Assembly: GCF_029168335.1 (NCBI RefSeq)
Contig: NZ_JARGYC010000014.1
Coordinates: 1 to 64,000 of the forward strand
Source of the DNA: Psychromarinibacter sediminicola
Lineage (GTDB): Bacteria; Pseudomonadota; Alphaproteobacteria; Rhodobacterales; Rhodobacteraceae
DNA: 64,000 nt
Direction of reading: 5' to 3'
Each line of letters opens with the position of its first letter. Within the stretch, counting starts at the first letter, position 1. Below the pieces are notes generated by a model. That model was not told the DNA's origin, searched no databases, and saw only the letters and a program-made list of their open reading frames with translations. Positions 35,070 to 44,084 of this stretch are shown here, piece after piece. The position numbers were made by a program, and so were the translations under genes.

Positions 35070-36659
35070 CTACAGGCCCAGCCCGCGCAGCACGCGCGGC
35101 AGCGCCTCGGGCAGATCCTCGGCGATCAGCCCGGGGCCGACCTCGCGCGCCGCCTCCACATGCAGCCAGGCGGCCGCCTCGGCGGCCCGCATCGGCGCGA
35201 GACCGCGGGCCAGCAGGCCGGCGACGAAACCCGAAAGAACGTCCCCTGCCCCGGCGGTTGCCAGCCACGGCGCGGCGCGGTCGTAGGCGGCCGCGTTGAC
35301 GACCGCCTCGCCGTCGGGCGTCGCGATTACCGTGTCCGGCCCCTTGAGAAGAACGGTGCAGCCGGCCCGCGCCGCGGCCGCGCGCGCGGCATCGAGCCGG
35401 GAATAGGCAGGGCCGCTCGTCGGCGCGTCGCCGAGCCTCCTCGCGATTTCGGGGAACAGGCGCGCGAATTCGCCGGCATGCGGGGTGAGAACGCAAGCCT
35501 CGTGCAGCGCCGCGAAGAGCGCAGGATCCTGCGCGATGAGCGTCAGGGCGTCGGCGTCGAGCACAGTGGCCCTGCCGGCGCGCAGCGCAGCGGCCACCAG
35601 CTGCCGCTCCCGCGCGCCGGTGCCGAGGCCGGGGCCGAGGCACAGCGCGTTCAGCCGATCGTCCGCCTCCAGCATCGACGACAGGTCCGCGTCCGCCCCC
35701 ACGGACCGCAGCATGACCGCGTCGAGCTGCGCCGCGTTCTCCTGCAGCGCGCCGGGCGGACAGCCCACCGTCACCAGCCCCGCGCCGATGCGCAGCGCCC
35801 CCCGCGCCGCCATCCGCGCCGCGCCGCCCCGCCCGGCGCCGCCGGACAGGACCAGCGCGTGGCCATAGCCGTATTTGTGATCGCCGCCGCGCTTGTCGAG
35901 CTCTGCCGCCGAGACCTCGGTGACGCGCCGGGTAATGGGCGGCTCGGCCTCGGCGTTCCATTTCGGGTCGAGCCCGATATCGTGGACGACGACCCGGCCG
36001 CAGGCGGCCGGCCCCTCGGCCAGGTAATGCCCGAGCTTGGCCTTGTGAAAGGCGACGGTCAGGTCGGCCGGCAACGGCGGAACCGGCGCGGCACCCTCCG
36101 CGTCGCGCAGGCGGCGGCCGCTGTCCATGCACAACCCGCTGGGCGCATCCACCGCCACCACGGCGGCGGCGGTCCGGTCACGGGCACGGTCGATCTCGCC
36201 TTGGATCGCGGCGAGCGCCGCATGGATCTCGCCCCCGACCGGCCGGGTCAGGCCGGTGCCGAACACCGCGTCGACCACCAGCCGGACCGTGCCGCGCCAG
36301 CCCGCGGCGATCGCCGCGGCGTCCATCGGCGCGACTGGCCCCATCGCGGCCCAGCGGTCGTGGTTCGTCCTGGCATCCGGCGGCAGCTTCTCCGGGTCGC
36401 CGAACAGGTACAGCGCCACCTCCCAGCCCCGCTCCTTCAGCAGCCGCGCCACGACGAAGCCGTCGCCGCCGTTGTTGCCCGGCCCGCACAGCACCACCGC
36501 CCGCTGCGGCGCCGCCCGCAGATCCGGCCATTGCCCGAAGGCGGCCGCCACCACGCCGCGGCCGGCGCGCTCCATCAGGGTCAGCCCGGTGACCTCTCCG
36601 GACGCGATCGCGGCCTGTTCGATGGCGCGCATCTGGGCCGATGTCAGCAATTCCGTCAT
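35070..36659 (-). CDS. nnr: bifunctional NAD(P)H-hydrate epimerase/dehydratase
   Basis: A 529-residue fusion. The N-terminal epimerase (YjeF_N, about 1-215) shows VVLCGPGNNGGDGFVVARLL. The C-terminal ADP-dependent dehydratase (about 240-525) shows YGYGHALVLSGGAGRGGAAR, LTPHAGEFARLFPEIA and WLATAGAGDVLSGFVAGLLA. It repairs damaged NADH and NADPH. Divergent from glnB across a 177-base gap. Confidence 0.95.
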   Translation of the reverse strand: MTELLTSAQMRAIEQAAIASGEVTGLTLMERAGRGVVAAAFGQWPDLRAAPQRAVVLCGPGNNGGDGFVVARLLKERGWEVALYLFGDPEKLPPDARTNHDRWAAMGPVAPMDAAAIAAGWRGTVRLVVDAVFGTGLTRPVGGEIHAALAAIQGEIDRARDRTAAAVVAVDAPSGLCMDSGRRLRDAEGAAPVPPLPADLTVAFHKAKLGHYLAEGPAACGRVVVHDIGLDPKWNAEAEPPITRRVTEVSAAELDKRGGDHKYGYGHALVLSGGAGRGGAARMAARGALRIGAGLVTVGCPPGALQENAAQLDAVMLRSVGADADLSSMLEADDRLNALCLGPGLGTGARERQLVAAALRAGRATVLDADALTLIAQDPALFAALHEACVLTPHAGEFARLFPEIARRLGDAPTSGPAYSRLDAARAAAARAGCTVLLKGPDTVIATPDGEAVVNAAAYDRAAPWLATAGAGDVLSGFVAGLLARGLAPMRAAEAAAWLHVEAAREVGPGLIAEDLPEALPRVLRGLGL

Positions 36660-36800
36660 TTCGCTGCGCCTTCCCTGTTCGCAGAACGCTCCGTCACAGA
36701 GCATGTTGCATAAACTTTGGGCATCGTAGACAAATCCCCGAGGAGCCTCCGCACCGCGTCCCCCTCGCGAATTGTGGCGCGGCGGCGGAAATGATCTTGA

Positions 36801-37175
<375 letters not shown>

Positions 37176-37274
37176 TCCGCGGCGCGCCCGCGGACGGACC
37201 CGACCGGCGGGCGGGCGGCGTGCCCCCGGCGCACCCACAACCAGACATTCCGAACACACGACAAGGGAAAGACA

Positions 37275-38681
37275 ATGAGCAAATCTGACCTGCTAAAGAC
37301 CATCCAGGACGAAGAGGTCGAGTACGTCGACATCCGCTTCACCGACCCGCGCGGCAAGCTGCAGCACGTGACGATCCTGTCCGACGAGGTCGACGAGGAC
37401 TTCCTGGACGAGGGCTTCATGTTCGACGGCTCCTCCATCGCCGGCTGGAAGTCGATCGACCAGTCCGACATGAAGCTGATGCCCGATACCGACTCGGCCT
37501 ACATGGACCCGTTCTTCGCCGAGAAGACGATGGCCGTGCACTGCTCGATCGTCGAGCCGGATACCGGCGAGCTCTATGACCGCGACCCGCGCGGCACCGC
37601 CGAGAAGGCCGAGGCCTATCTGAAGTCGTCGGGCATCGGCGACAGCGCCTTCTTCGGGCCGGAGGCCGAGTTCTTCCTGTTCGACAACGTCAAGTACTCG
37701 CTGTCGATGAACAAGGTCTCCTACGAGGTCGACGCGCTGGACGCCGCCTGGAACACCGACACCGATTACGAGATGGGCAATATGGGCCATCGCCCGGGCG
37801 TCAAGGGCGGCTATTTCCCGGTGCCGCCGGTCGATGACGGCCAGGACATCCGCTCGGAGATGCTGTCGACGATGAAGCGGATCGGCATGAAGGTGGACAA
37901 GCACCACCACGAGGTCGCCTCGTGCCAGCACGAGCTGGGGCTGATCTTCTCGTCGCTGACCGACCAGGGCGACCAGCTGCAGAAGTACAAATACGTCATC
38001 CACCAGGTGGCGCAGGCCTACGGCAAGTCGGCGACCTTCATGCCGAAGCCGATCGCCGGCGACAACGGCACCGGCATGCACGTGAACATGTCGATCTGGA
38101 AGGACGGCAAGCCGCTCTTTGCGGGCGACAAGTACGCCGATCTCTCGGACGAGGCGCTGTTCTATATCGGCGGCGTCCTGAAGCACGCCAAGGCGCTCAA
38201 CGCCTTCACCAACCCGTCGACCAACTCCTACAAGCGTCTGATCCCGGGCTTCGAGGCGCCGGTGCTGCGGGCCTATTCGGCGCGGAACCGCTCGGGCTGC
38301 GTGCGTATCCCGTGGACCGAGTCGCCCAAGGCGAAGCGGGTCGAGGCGCGTTTCCCCGACCCGTCGGCGAACCCCTATCTGTGCTTCGCCGCCCTGCTGA
38401 TGGCCGGGATCGACGGGATCAAGAACAAGATCCACCCGGGCGAAGCCATGGACAAGGACCTCTACGACCTGCCCCCCGAGGAGTTGGCCGGTATCCCGAC
38501 AGTCTGTGCTTCCTTGCGCGAGGCGATGGACGAGCTGGAGAAGGACATGGACTTCCTGCTGGCCGGCGACGTGTTCACCCGCGACCAGATCGAGGGCTAC
38601 ATGGAGCTCAAGTGGGAAGAGATCTACGCCTTCGAGCACACCCCGCACCCGGTCGAGTTCAAGATGTACTACAGCTGCTGA
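37275..38681 (+). CDS. glnA: type I glutamine synthetase
   Basis: A 468-residue enzyme making glutamine from glutamate, ammonia and [21 protein letters not shown] near residue 55, PEAEFFLFD near 130, and the NRSGCVRIP stretch are all typical. The adenylylation site is kept ([12 protein letters not shown]), so it can be regulated by GlnE. GGGAAAGAC precedes the ATG. It ends with a strong terminator. Confidence 0.98.
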   Translation: MSKSDLLKTIQDEEVEYVDIRFTDPRGKLQHVTILSDEVDEDFLDEGFMFDGSSIAGWKSIDQSDMKLMPDTDSAYMDPFFAEKTMAVHCSIVEPDTGELYDRDPRGTAEKAEAYLKSSGIGDSAFFGPEAEFFLFDNVKYSLSMNKVSYEVDALDAAWNTDTDYEMGNMGHRPGVKGGYFPVPPVDDGQDIRSEMLSTMKRIGMKVDKHHHEVASCQHELGLIFSSLTDQGDQLQKYKYVIHQVAQAYGKSATFMPKPIAGDNGTGMHVNMSIWKDGKPLFAGDKYADLSDEALFYIGGVLKHAKALNAFTNPSTNSYKRLIPGFEAPVLRAYSARNRSGCVRIPWTESPKAKRVEARFPDPSANPYLCFAALLMAGIDGIKNKIHPGEAMDKDLYDLPPEELAGIPTVCASLREAMDELEKDMDFLLAGDVFTRDQIEGYMELKWEEIYAFEHTPHPVEFKMYYSC

Positions 38682-38704
38682 GCGCCGTCGCGCTCGGAGA
38701 CCGG

Positions 38705-38732
38705 AAAGGGCGCCCACGGGCGCCCTTTCTTT
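38705..38732 (+). terminator. rho-independent terminator of glnBA
   Basis: The stem AAAGGGCGCC/GGCGCCCTTT with a short loop is followed by CTTT, 24 bases past the glnA stop. Confidence 0.85.
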
Positions 38733-38811
38733 GTGGACCTCCCCGGCCCTGACGGGCGCACGTCCCCCTTCGGCAAAGGACGCGCCAAGGTCTCCGGAGC
38801 CGCCCTCCCTG

Positions 38812-38835
38812 CTTCATCTTGGCTGAAATACTCCC
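38812..38835 (-). repeat. dispersed GTATTTGG-type repeat, diverged copy 2
   Basis: Read on the minus strand it is GGGAGTATTTCAGCCAAGAT followed by GAAG, related to the copies at 2882 and 46935 (GCGTATTTGG.ACGAGAAGAAG). On the plus strand it is followed by CTGGGGGGGG and a G/C-rich inverted repeat ending GTCCCCCCCAG near 38910. It lies between the converging glnA and the unknown gene. Confidence 0.55.
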
Positions 38836-38947
38836 TGGGGGGGGCGTCCATCGAGGCGCCATCGGTTCAAGCCCGATGGACGACGGGGACAGCGTCCCCC
38901 CCAGCGGGTCCGGCCGCCGAAGGCGGTAAGACCGCCCCCGCCCGGCC

Positions 38948-39859
38948 CTAGAACAACCCCGTCATCTGCACCACAGACGCGACCGAGGTGGACTCGAACG
39001 CCCCCAGCGCGCTGCCGATGCCGGTCGCGGCCATGCCGTAGGCGGTGGCGCGGAGCGAGCCGCCGGTCAGCGCGTTGAAGGCCAGAAGCGCGGCCCCGAG
39101 CGGCAGCGCGAACAGCCCGACCGTGGCGCTCATCGTATAGAGCGCGGAGCGGCCCGGGACGGTGTCGCACAGCCGCGAGTCGCCCGGCGCGGGTTCCTGG
39201 TCGACGAAGGCCTGGACCAGCGAGGCCCAGAGATCCTCTTCCTGCGGCGCGATGGCCTCGCGCTGGTTCAGCCAGGCGAGCACCTCAGGCGACAGGTGCG
39301 GATCGCTGAGGAAGATGTCCTTGCGCGAGTTGCAGACCGGGCCGGCGGCCGGGTCGAGGTCGGGCATGTCGGTCGTCATCTCGCTCAGCCAGGTCTCGGC
39401 TTCCTCGCCGGTCATCAGCCGGGCGCGGGACGGGCAGACGACCAGGTCGGCCGGCGCGCAGGTGAGCAGGTAGTCGACCACCTCCCAGACCAGCCGCCGC
39501 TTGACCCAGTCGGGCAGCCTGTCGGCGCCCTGGCGGTCCAGCGCCACGACCGACAGGCTGGCCCGGTGATGGGCGAGCCGGCGCAGGACGTCGCGGCGCT
39601 GCGCCTCTTCCTCGACCGGGCGCGTCATGCCGCGGAAATGGCTCAGCGCGAAGGGCACGTCGGTGAAGGCGATGACCAGCTGCACGGTGTCGCCGGACAG
39701 AACCAGGTGATCGCCCGTCCGCCCGCCGATATGCACATCGCCCTGCGGCCCGACGCATTTCTGCACGAGATGCTGCAGCGCCTCGGCGTCGACCTCCGCC
39801 AGGACGTTGTCGGCGCTGGCGTAAAGGAGCCTGGCCTCGGTGTCGTTCTTTTCTCTCAT
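38948..39859 (-). CDS. unknown protein with C-terminal membrane segments, paralogue of the divergent neighbour
   Basis: A 303-residue protein I cannot assign. The N-terminal 200 residues are soluble, with segments VQLVIAFTDVPFALSHFRGM and RRLVWEVVDYLLTCAPADLV that align with the divergent gene at 40161. The C-terminus has a hydrophobic region with two potential membrane helices (about 240-262 and 270-295). ATG 39859 (MREKNDTEARLLYAS) is chosen; the upstream frame to 40018 has no ribosome site and unlikely composition. It may be an anchored regulator or effector. Confidence 0.7.
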   Translation of the reverse strand: MREKNDTEARLLYASADNVLAEVDAEALQHLVQKCVGPQGDVHIGGRTGDHLVLSGDTVQLVIAFTDVPFALSHFRGMTRPVEEEAQRRDVLRRLAHHRASLSVVALDRQGADRLPDWVKRRLVWEVVDYLLTCAPADLVVCPSRARLMTGEEAETWLSEMTTDMPDLDPAAGPVCNSRKDIFLSDPHLSPEVLAWLNQREAIAPQEEDLWASLVQAFVDQEPAPGDSRLCDTVPGRSALYTMSATVGLFALPLGAALLAFNALTGGSLRATAYGMAATGIGSALGAFESTSVASVVQMTGLF

Positions 39860-40160
39860 CGGTACGGTCCGATCCGGTGTTCTGGATTGTTGCAGTCTTG
39901 AAAACAACTTTGGAGAAAGTTTGACATCAATGGTCCCATTTAGAGCTCTGTCCCGAGACAATAACGTCGGGCAGCGCGGCATCTGATCTCCCTTGGAAAC
40001 ACGGCGCGGGGTTCCCAAGGTGTTAACGTTTAATATACTGAAAGAGAGAGATTTTCAACCTAAACGATTAGCGAATTTTCATACCTCAACCCCAAGCGCG
40101 CCGCAATTCCTCCACATTAACTAACCTATACTTAAGGACAGGAACCGGCGGAGGTTTACG
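39860..40160. promoter_or_regulatory. A/T-rich divergent promoter region
   Basis: A 301-base stretch markedly lower in GC than the rest of the window, between two divergent paralogues. It contains a TTGACA (39921-39926), an inverted repeat CCTTGG-AA/TTCCCAAGG (39991-40020) and a TTAACGTTTAATATACTG stretch (40022-40039). No gene is apparent. Low GC and two divergent promoters suggest a shared control region. Confidence 0.5.
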
Positions 40161-40985
40161 ATGTACACGCAAGACCCATCATTCGAAGCCAGCCTTCTGT
40201 TCGAGGCCCCCGTGCCCGATGCCCTGGCGCATCTGGCCGGCGAGTTCGAGACGATCGCGATGGCGCACGAGGTGCCGGCCGTGCGGCGCTACACCGACGA
40301 CCCGTCGGTGCTGCTGTTCGATTGCGGGCCGATCCAGGTGCTTGTCGCCGGCTGCGACCAGCCGATGGAAGTGGCGCATTTCCTGGACGCCGGACGCCCG
40401 GGCGGCGCCACGGTCTGCGAGACCGAGATGCTGTCGCGCCTGACCTCGCACCGCTATTCCGTGACGATCCTGGTATCGGACAACGACGACGCGCCGCAGC
40501 CGGACGACCCCGATCTGCAGGAGCTGAAGCGCGCCCTGTGCTGGCAGCTGGCCGAGGCGATGCCCGCCGACGCGCAGCCGTCGCTGGTGTTCTGGTGCGA
40601 AACCGACATGCTTTATGCCGGCGAGGAATTCCCGCGTGCCAACATCCTGGGCACGAGCCACCTGCCCGCGCACGAGCTGCTGCCGAGCCCCGCCATGGTG
40701 CGCGCCGGCGCGCAGCGCTCGGAGCGGCAGCGGGCGCTGGAGGCGCGGGCGCTGACCTTCATCCAGACCCAGATCATCCAGGGCAAGCACCGCCCGATCG
40801 TCGCCCCGCATCCGGTGGTCTCGGCGGTCAACGAAGGGCTCCAGCGTGCGGCGCCGGTGGCGCTGGCCGCGATCGAGGCGACCAAGGCGAACCGCCCGCA
40901 CGTGATGCGCGGCGCGACGATGGCCTGCTCGACGGCGGCGATGGGCATCTGCCTGCTGCCCCAGCTGATGAACGGGATCATCTGA
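40161..40985 (+). CDS. unknown protein, paralogue of the divergent neighbour
   Basis: A 274-residue protein of unknown family. It shares a pattern with the minus-strand neighbour: IQVLVAGCDQPMEVAHFLDA matches VQLVIAFTDVPFALSHFRGM, and KRALCWQLAEAMPADAQPSL matches the neighbour's KRRLVWEVVDYLL region, both followed by a LYAGEE / LMTGEE motif. A C-terminal hydrophobic segment (MACSTAAMGICLLPQLM) may anchor it. A GGCGGAGG ribosome site precedes the ATG. The pair looks like an old inverted duplication. Confidence 0.7.
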   Translation: MYTQDPSFEASLLFEAPVPDALAHLAGEFETIAMAHEVPAVRRYTDDPSVLLFDCGPIQVLVAGCDQPMEVAHFLDAGRPGGATVCETEMLSRLTSHRYSVTILVSDNDDAPQPDDPDLQELKRALCWQLAEAMPADAQPSLVFWCETDMLYAGEEFPRANILGTSHLPAHELLPSPAMVRAGAQRSERQRALEARALTFIQTQIIQGKHRPIVAPHPVVSAVNEGLQRAAPVALAAIEATKANRPHVMRGATMACSTAAMGICLLPQLMNGII

Positions 40986-41018
40986 GGGCCGAACGGCCCT
41001 CGCCCCACCCCTTGCGGC

Positions 41019-41825
41019 TCAGCCGGCCTTGTCGGCCAGATGCCCGGCCATCGCCGTTTGCTCCTCCGGCGCCAGCGCATCGGGCCGGACCATCGCAGTA
41101 TGAATGGCGAAGACCACCGCCTGCGTCAGCGGCAGGCGGCGCAGGGTCTGGCGTTCCAGCCGGACATAGGGCGCGCCGTCGGGCCGGGCGAAGCCGTCGG
41201 GCTTGCGCTCGGGCTGGTGCAGCGCAAAATCGTCATCCGGCAGGCAGTTGGAGCGGACCAGCACCGTCTCGGGGCGCAGCCCGTCGAACAGCCGCTGCAC
41301 GCGGCGCGCGACCGTCTCGTCATAGGGCTCGATCCGCCGGTGGATCAAACCCAGCGGCTGGCCCAGCTTTTCCGCCAGGCTCCAATGTGCCGGGAAACAC
41401 AGGGCGGCCGCCGTCAGCACGTGTTCGTCCCCCTGTTTCTGCAAGAGGCACAGGTCGTCCTGCACCAGCCGCGCCAGCGTCGCCATCGGCCGGGTGCGGT
41501 CGACCGGCACCGCGACGCCGTCGGGCCGCGTCACCTGGCCGTCGCCCACGCCATAGCGCGGCCGCTCCGGCAGCCAGCCGAGCACGGTCTCCAGCAGTTC
41601 GCCCGCCGCCTCCCGCGCCTCGGGCTGGCAGGCCAGCACCGTCTCGGGCCGCGCGGCGACCAGCCGGTCGCGCAGCGCCATCTGCGGCGAGAAGCATTCG
41701 TCTTCCCAGAGCCACGCCTCCGGATCGGTCCGGTCGGTGCCCGGCAGGCGGTGGCCCTGCGGCCCGTGCCAGGGGGCATAGGCCAGGCGGGATTGCAGGA
41801 TCGGGGCGGTTTGCAGATGCGTCAT
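41019..41825 (-). CDS. DUF3445 / heme-dependent oxidative N-demethylase-like protein
   Basis: A 268-residue protein of the DUF3445 family, whose best known member is the alpha subunit of heme-dependent oxidative N-demethylase acting on dimethylamine. Recognisable stretches are LCFPAHWSLAEKLGQPLGLI and IHRRIEPYDETVARRVQRLF, and the RSNCLPDDD region. No reductase subunits accompany it here. Its ATG overlaps the stop of the methyltransferase gene (ATGA), so the two are translated together. Confidence 0.85.
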   Translation of the reverse strand: MTHLQTAPILQSRLAYAPWHGPQGHRLPGTDRTDPEAWLWEDECFSPQMALRDRLVAARPETVLACQPEAREAAGELLETVLGWLPERPRYGVGDGQVTRPDGVAVPVDRTRPMATLARLVQDDLCLLQKQGDEHVLTAAALCFPAHWSLAEKLGQPLGLIHRRIEPYDETVARRVQRLFDGLRPETVLVRSNCLPDDDFALHQPERKPDGFARPDGAPYVRLERQTLRRLPLTQAVVFAIHTAMVRPDALAPEEQTAMAGHLADKAG

Positions 41826-43033
41826 GAGGCGTAGAGCGTCGAGTAATGCAGATGGCCGTGCGGGCAGAAGGCGCGTTCGACCTTGCCCCACAGCGTGGCG
41901 AAGGCGATCGGGTCCAGCCGCGCGGACTGCGCCAATGTGGACAGAGGCTGCCGGCCGTCGATGCCGGCGATCAGCGGGGCGGCCTGTTTCGGGACCGGCA
42001 GGGTCAGCTTCTCGCCGCCGGCAGTCAGGCGGACCTGCCCCTTCTGCGCGACCGATTGCGCCAGCCGCCGCGGGTCGATGCCCCTGAGATGCGGGATGGC
42101 GCCGGGCTTGCCCAGGGGCGGCGCGCGGCGTGCCCCGCGCGGCACGGCATAGACGATATGGGTCTTGAAGGTGCCGCGCAGATCCTCGGCCAGTTGCATG
42201 GCCTGGATCGGGTCGAGGCCGTCGGGAAGCGTCTGGCCCTCGGGCAGCAGGGCCGCGGGGTCGTAAAGGGCCGGCTCCGGCGTGCCAGCGATCTCCAGCC
42301 CGGCGCGGTCCAGCGCCTGGGCGAGCTCGGTGATCGTGAACGGGCGGTCGGTGGAATGCAGCAGCAGGTCGAAAAAGCCCGCGTCGCTCGCCTCGTGATC
42401 CACCAGATGCGGGTTGCGCTTGAACGGGTGGCCTTCGGGCAGGCGTCGGAACAGCGCCTTGGCCTTGGCCAGTTTCTCCTGCGGGCTCAGGTGGTTGTAA
42501 AGCACAGTGAAGGCGGATTGCAGCGGGTAGACGCCGCTGCGGCCCAGCGGCGCATAGACCATCAGCCCCAGGCTGCCGCCCGGCGCCAGCGCCGCCGCGA
42601 GCGCGTCGAACCCGGCCTGCGGCGCGTCCAGGTGGTGCAGCACGCCGCAGCAGTCGATATAGTCGAACCTCCCGTGCTCGGCCGCGTCCAGCAGCGAGCC
42701 GGTGACAAAGTGGATGCGCGTCAGCCCGCGGGCCTTCGCGCGCGCCTCGGCGACGGCGCGGGCGGCCTCGGACAGGTCGAGATAGGTGATCTCGTGCGGC
42801 CGCCCGGCGCTGGTCAGCAGCTGGGCGAGCTGGATCAGCCCGTCGCCGGTGCCGCCGCCCGCGACCAGCGCGCGCAACGGTTTCGACCAGTCGCGCGCCC
42901 CGCCCCACAGCCAGTGGTCCATCTCCTGCGGCCAGGAGGGCGAGCCGGTGATCAGCCGGCGCGCCTCGTCGGCCGGGTCGCGCTCCGGGTAGGGATAGGC
43001 CTCGTACTGGGTTCTGACGTCTTCGCTGCTCAC
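41822..43033 (-). CDS. class I SAM-dependent methyltransferase
   Basis: A 403-residue protein. The N-terminus carries the YEAYPYPERDPADEARRL motif found in some tetratricopeptide-linked methyltransferases. The SAM-binding glycine loop is ALVAGGGTGDGLIQLAQLL near 55, followed by ITYLDLSEAA and DYIDCCGVLHHLDAP. Residues beyond 300 form an extra domain. GTG 43033 is chosen because GGAGG lies 5 bases upstream; an ATG at 43066 would add 11 residues. It forms a two-gene operon with the DUF3445 gene. Confidence 0.85.
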   Translation of the reverse strand: MSSEDVRTQYEAYPYPERDPADEARRLITGSPSWPQEMDHWLWGGARDWSKPLRALVAGGGTGDGLIQLAQLLTSAGRPHEITYLDLSEAARAVAEARAKARGLTRIHFVTGSLLDAAEHGRFDYIDCCGVLHHLDAPQAGFDALAAALAPGGSLGLMVYAPLGRSGVYPLQSAFTVLYNHLSPQEKLAKAKALFRRLPEGHPFKRNPHLVDHEASDAGFFDLLLHSTDRPFTITELAQALDRAGLEIAGTPEPALYDPAALLPEGQTLPDGLDPIQAMQLAEDLRGTFKTHIVYAVPRGARRAPPLGKPGAIPHLRGIDPRRLAQSVAQKGQVRLTAGGEKLTLPVPKQAAPLIAGIDGRQPLSTLAQSARLDPIAFATLWGKVERAFCPHGHLHYSTLYAS

Positions 43034-43177
43034 GCCGCCTCCGGGGTTGTGCGCGTGAGGTAGCATCGGGGGGCGTCGGAGGAAAGCTGCCAACGGGCCG
43101 CGCGCCCGGGGCCATGGGCCGTTTCGCTTCGCCGCCGGGGCGGCTAGTCTGGGCGAAATTCCATCCCGGAGGCCCCC

Positions 43178-43966
43178 ATGCACCGTATCCTCGCCGCCCT
43201 GCTCGTCTGCCTGCCCCTCGCCGCGCCCGCCGCCACCTGCGGCAACGACGCCGCGCATTTCGAGGCCTGGAAGGCCGAGTTCGCCCCCGAAGCCGCGCGG
43301 GCGGGCGTGAAGCAGGCCGGGCTGAACGCGCTGGCCGGCGCGCGGTACTCGCACGGCACCATCGCGGCGGACCGTAACCAGAAGAGCTTCAGCTACACGC
43401 TGGAGAAATTCATGCAGGTGCGCGGCGCGGCCACCATCGTGAACCGCGCGCGGCGCCTGAAGGCCGAGAACCCGCAATTCTACGCCAGCGTCGAGCGGAT
43501 CTACGGCGTGCCGGCCGGCGTGCTGCTGGCGATCCACGGGATGGAGACGGCGTTCGGGGCGTTCATGGGCGACACCAACCTCGTCTCGGCCACCGCGACG
43601 CTGGCCTATGACTGCCGCCGGCCCGAGTTCTTCCGCCCCCACCTGATCGCGGCGCTGAAGCTGGTGGACCGGGGCACCATCACCGCCGCGACCGTGGGCG
43701 CGAAGCACGGCGAGCTGGGGCACACGCAGTTCCTGCCGGGCAACGTTCTGGACTACGGCCGCGACGGCAACGGCGACGGACATCTGGACATGTACAACCT
43801 CGCCGACGCCATGGCCTCCACCGCCTGGTATCTGCGGCAGAAGGGCTGGCGGCCCGGCGGCGGCTATCAGCCCGGGCAGGTCAATTTCCCGGTGATCGAG
43901 GAATGGAACGCCGCCGGGGTCTATCAGAAGGCCATCGCCATCATGGCGGCGCAGATCGACGGCTGA
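43178..43966 (+). CDS. lytic murein transglycosylase, MltB type
   Basis: A 262-residue periplasmic enzyme with a signal peptide (about 1-20). The SLT_2/MltB domain shows catalytic Glu123 in AIHGMETAFGAFMG and, downstream, GHTQFLPGNVLDYGRDGNGD and a YNLADAMASTAWYLRQKGW block. It cleaves peptidoglycan between MurNAc and GlcNAc to give anhydro products. It stands alone and divergent from the methyltransferase operon. Confidence 0.92.
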   Translation: MHRILAALLVCLPLAAPAATCGNDAAHFEAWKAEFAPEAARAGVKQAGLNALAGARYSHGTIAADRNQKSFSYTLEKFMQVRGAATIVNRARRLKAENPQFYASVERIYGVPAGVLLAIHGMETAFGAFMGDTNLVSATATLAYDCRRPEFFRPHLIAALKLVDRGTITAATVGAKHGELGHTQFLPGNVLDYGRDGNGDGHLDMYNLADAMASTAWYLRQKGWRPGGGYQPGQVNFPVIEEWNAAGVYQKAIAIMAAQIDG

Positions 43967-44084
43967 GACCGGCCGGCGCCGCGCCCCGTCACCTTGACGT
44001 GACGCGGCCGCCGGGCGGCTTGCCTGAACCGGCGCGGGCCGCCACCTTGGGCGGGCCGCCCTGCCGAGCGAAAGGTCCCCGCCG

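Noticed and set aside
38948-40018. Longer start at 40018 for the unknown minus-strand gene
   Set aside because: The added 53 residues have no homology to the paralogue, no ribosome site, and run through the A/T-rich control region.
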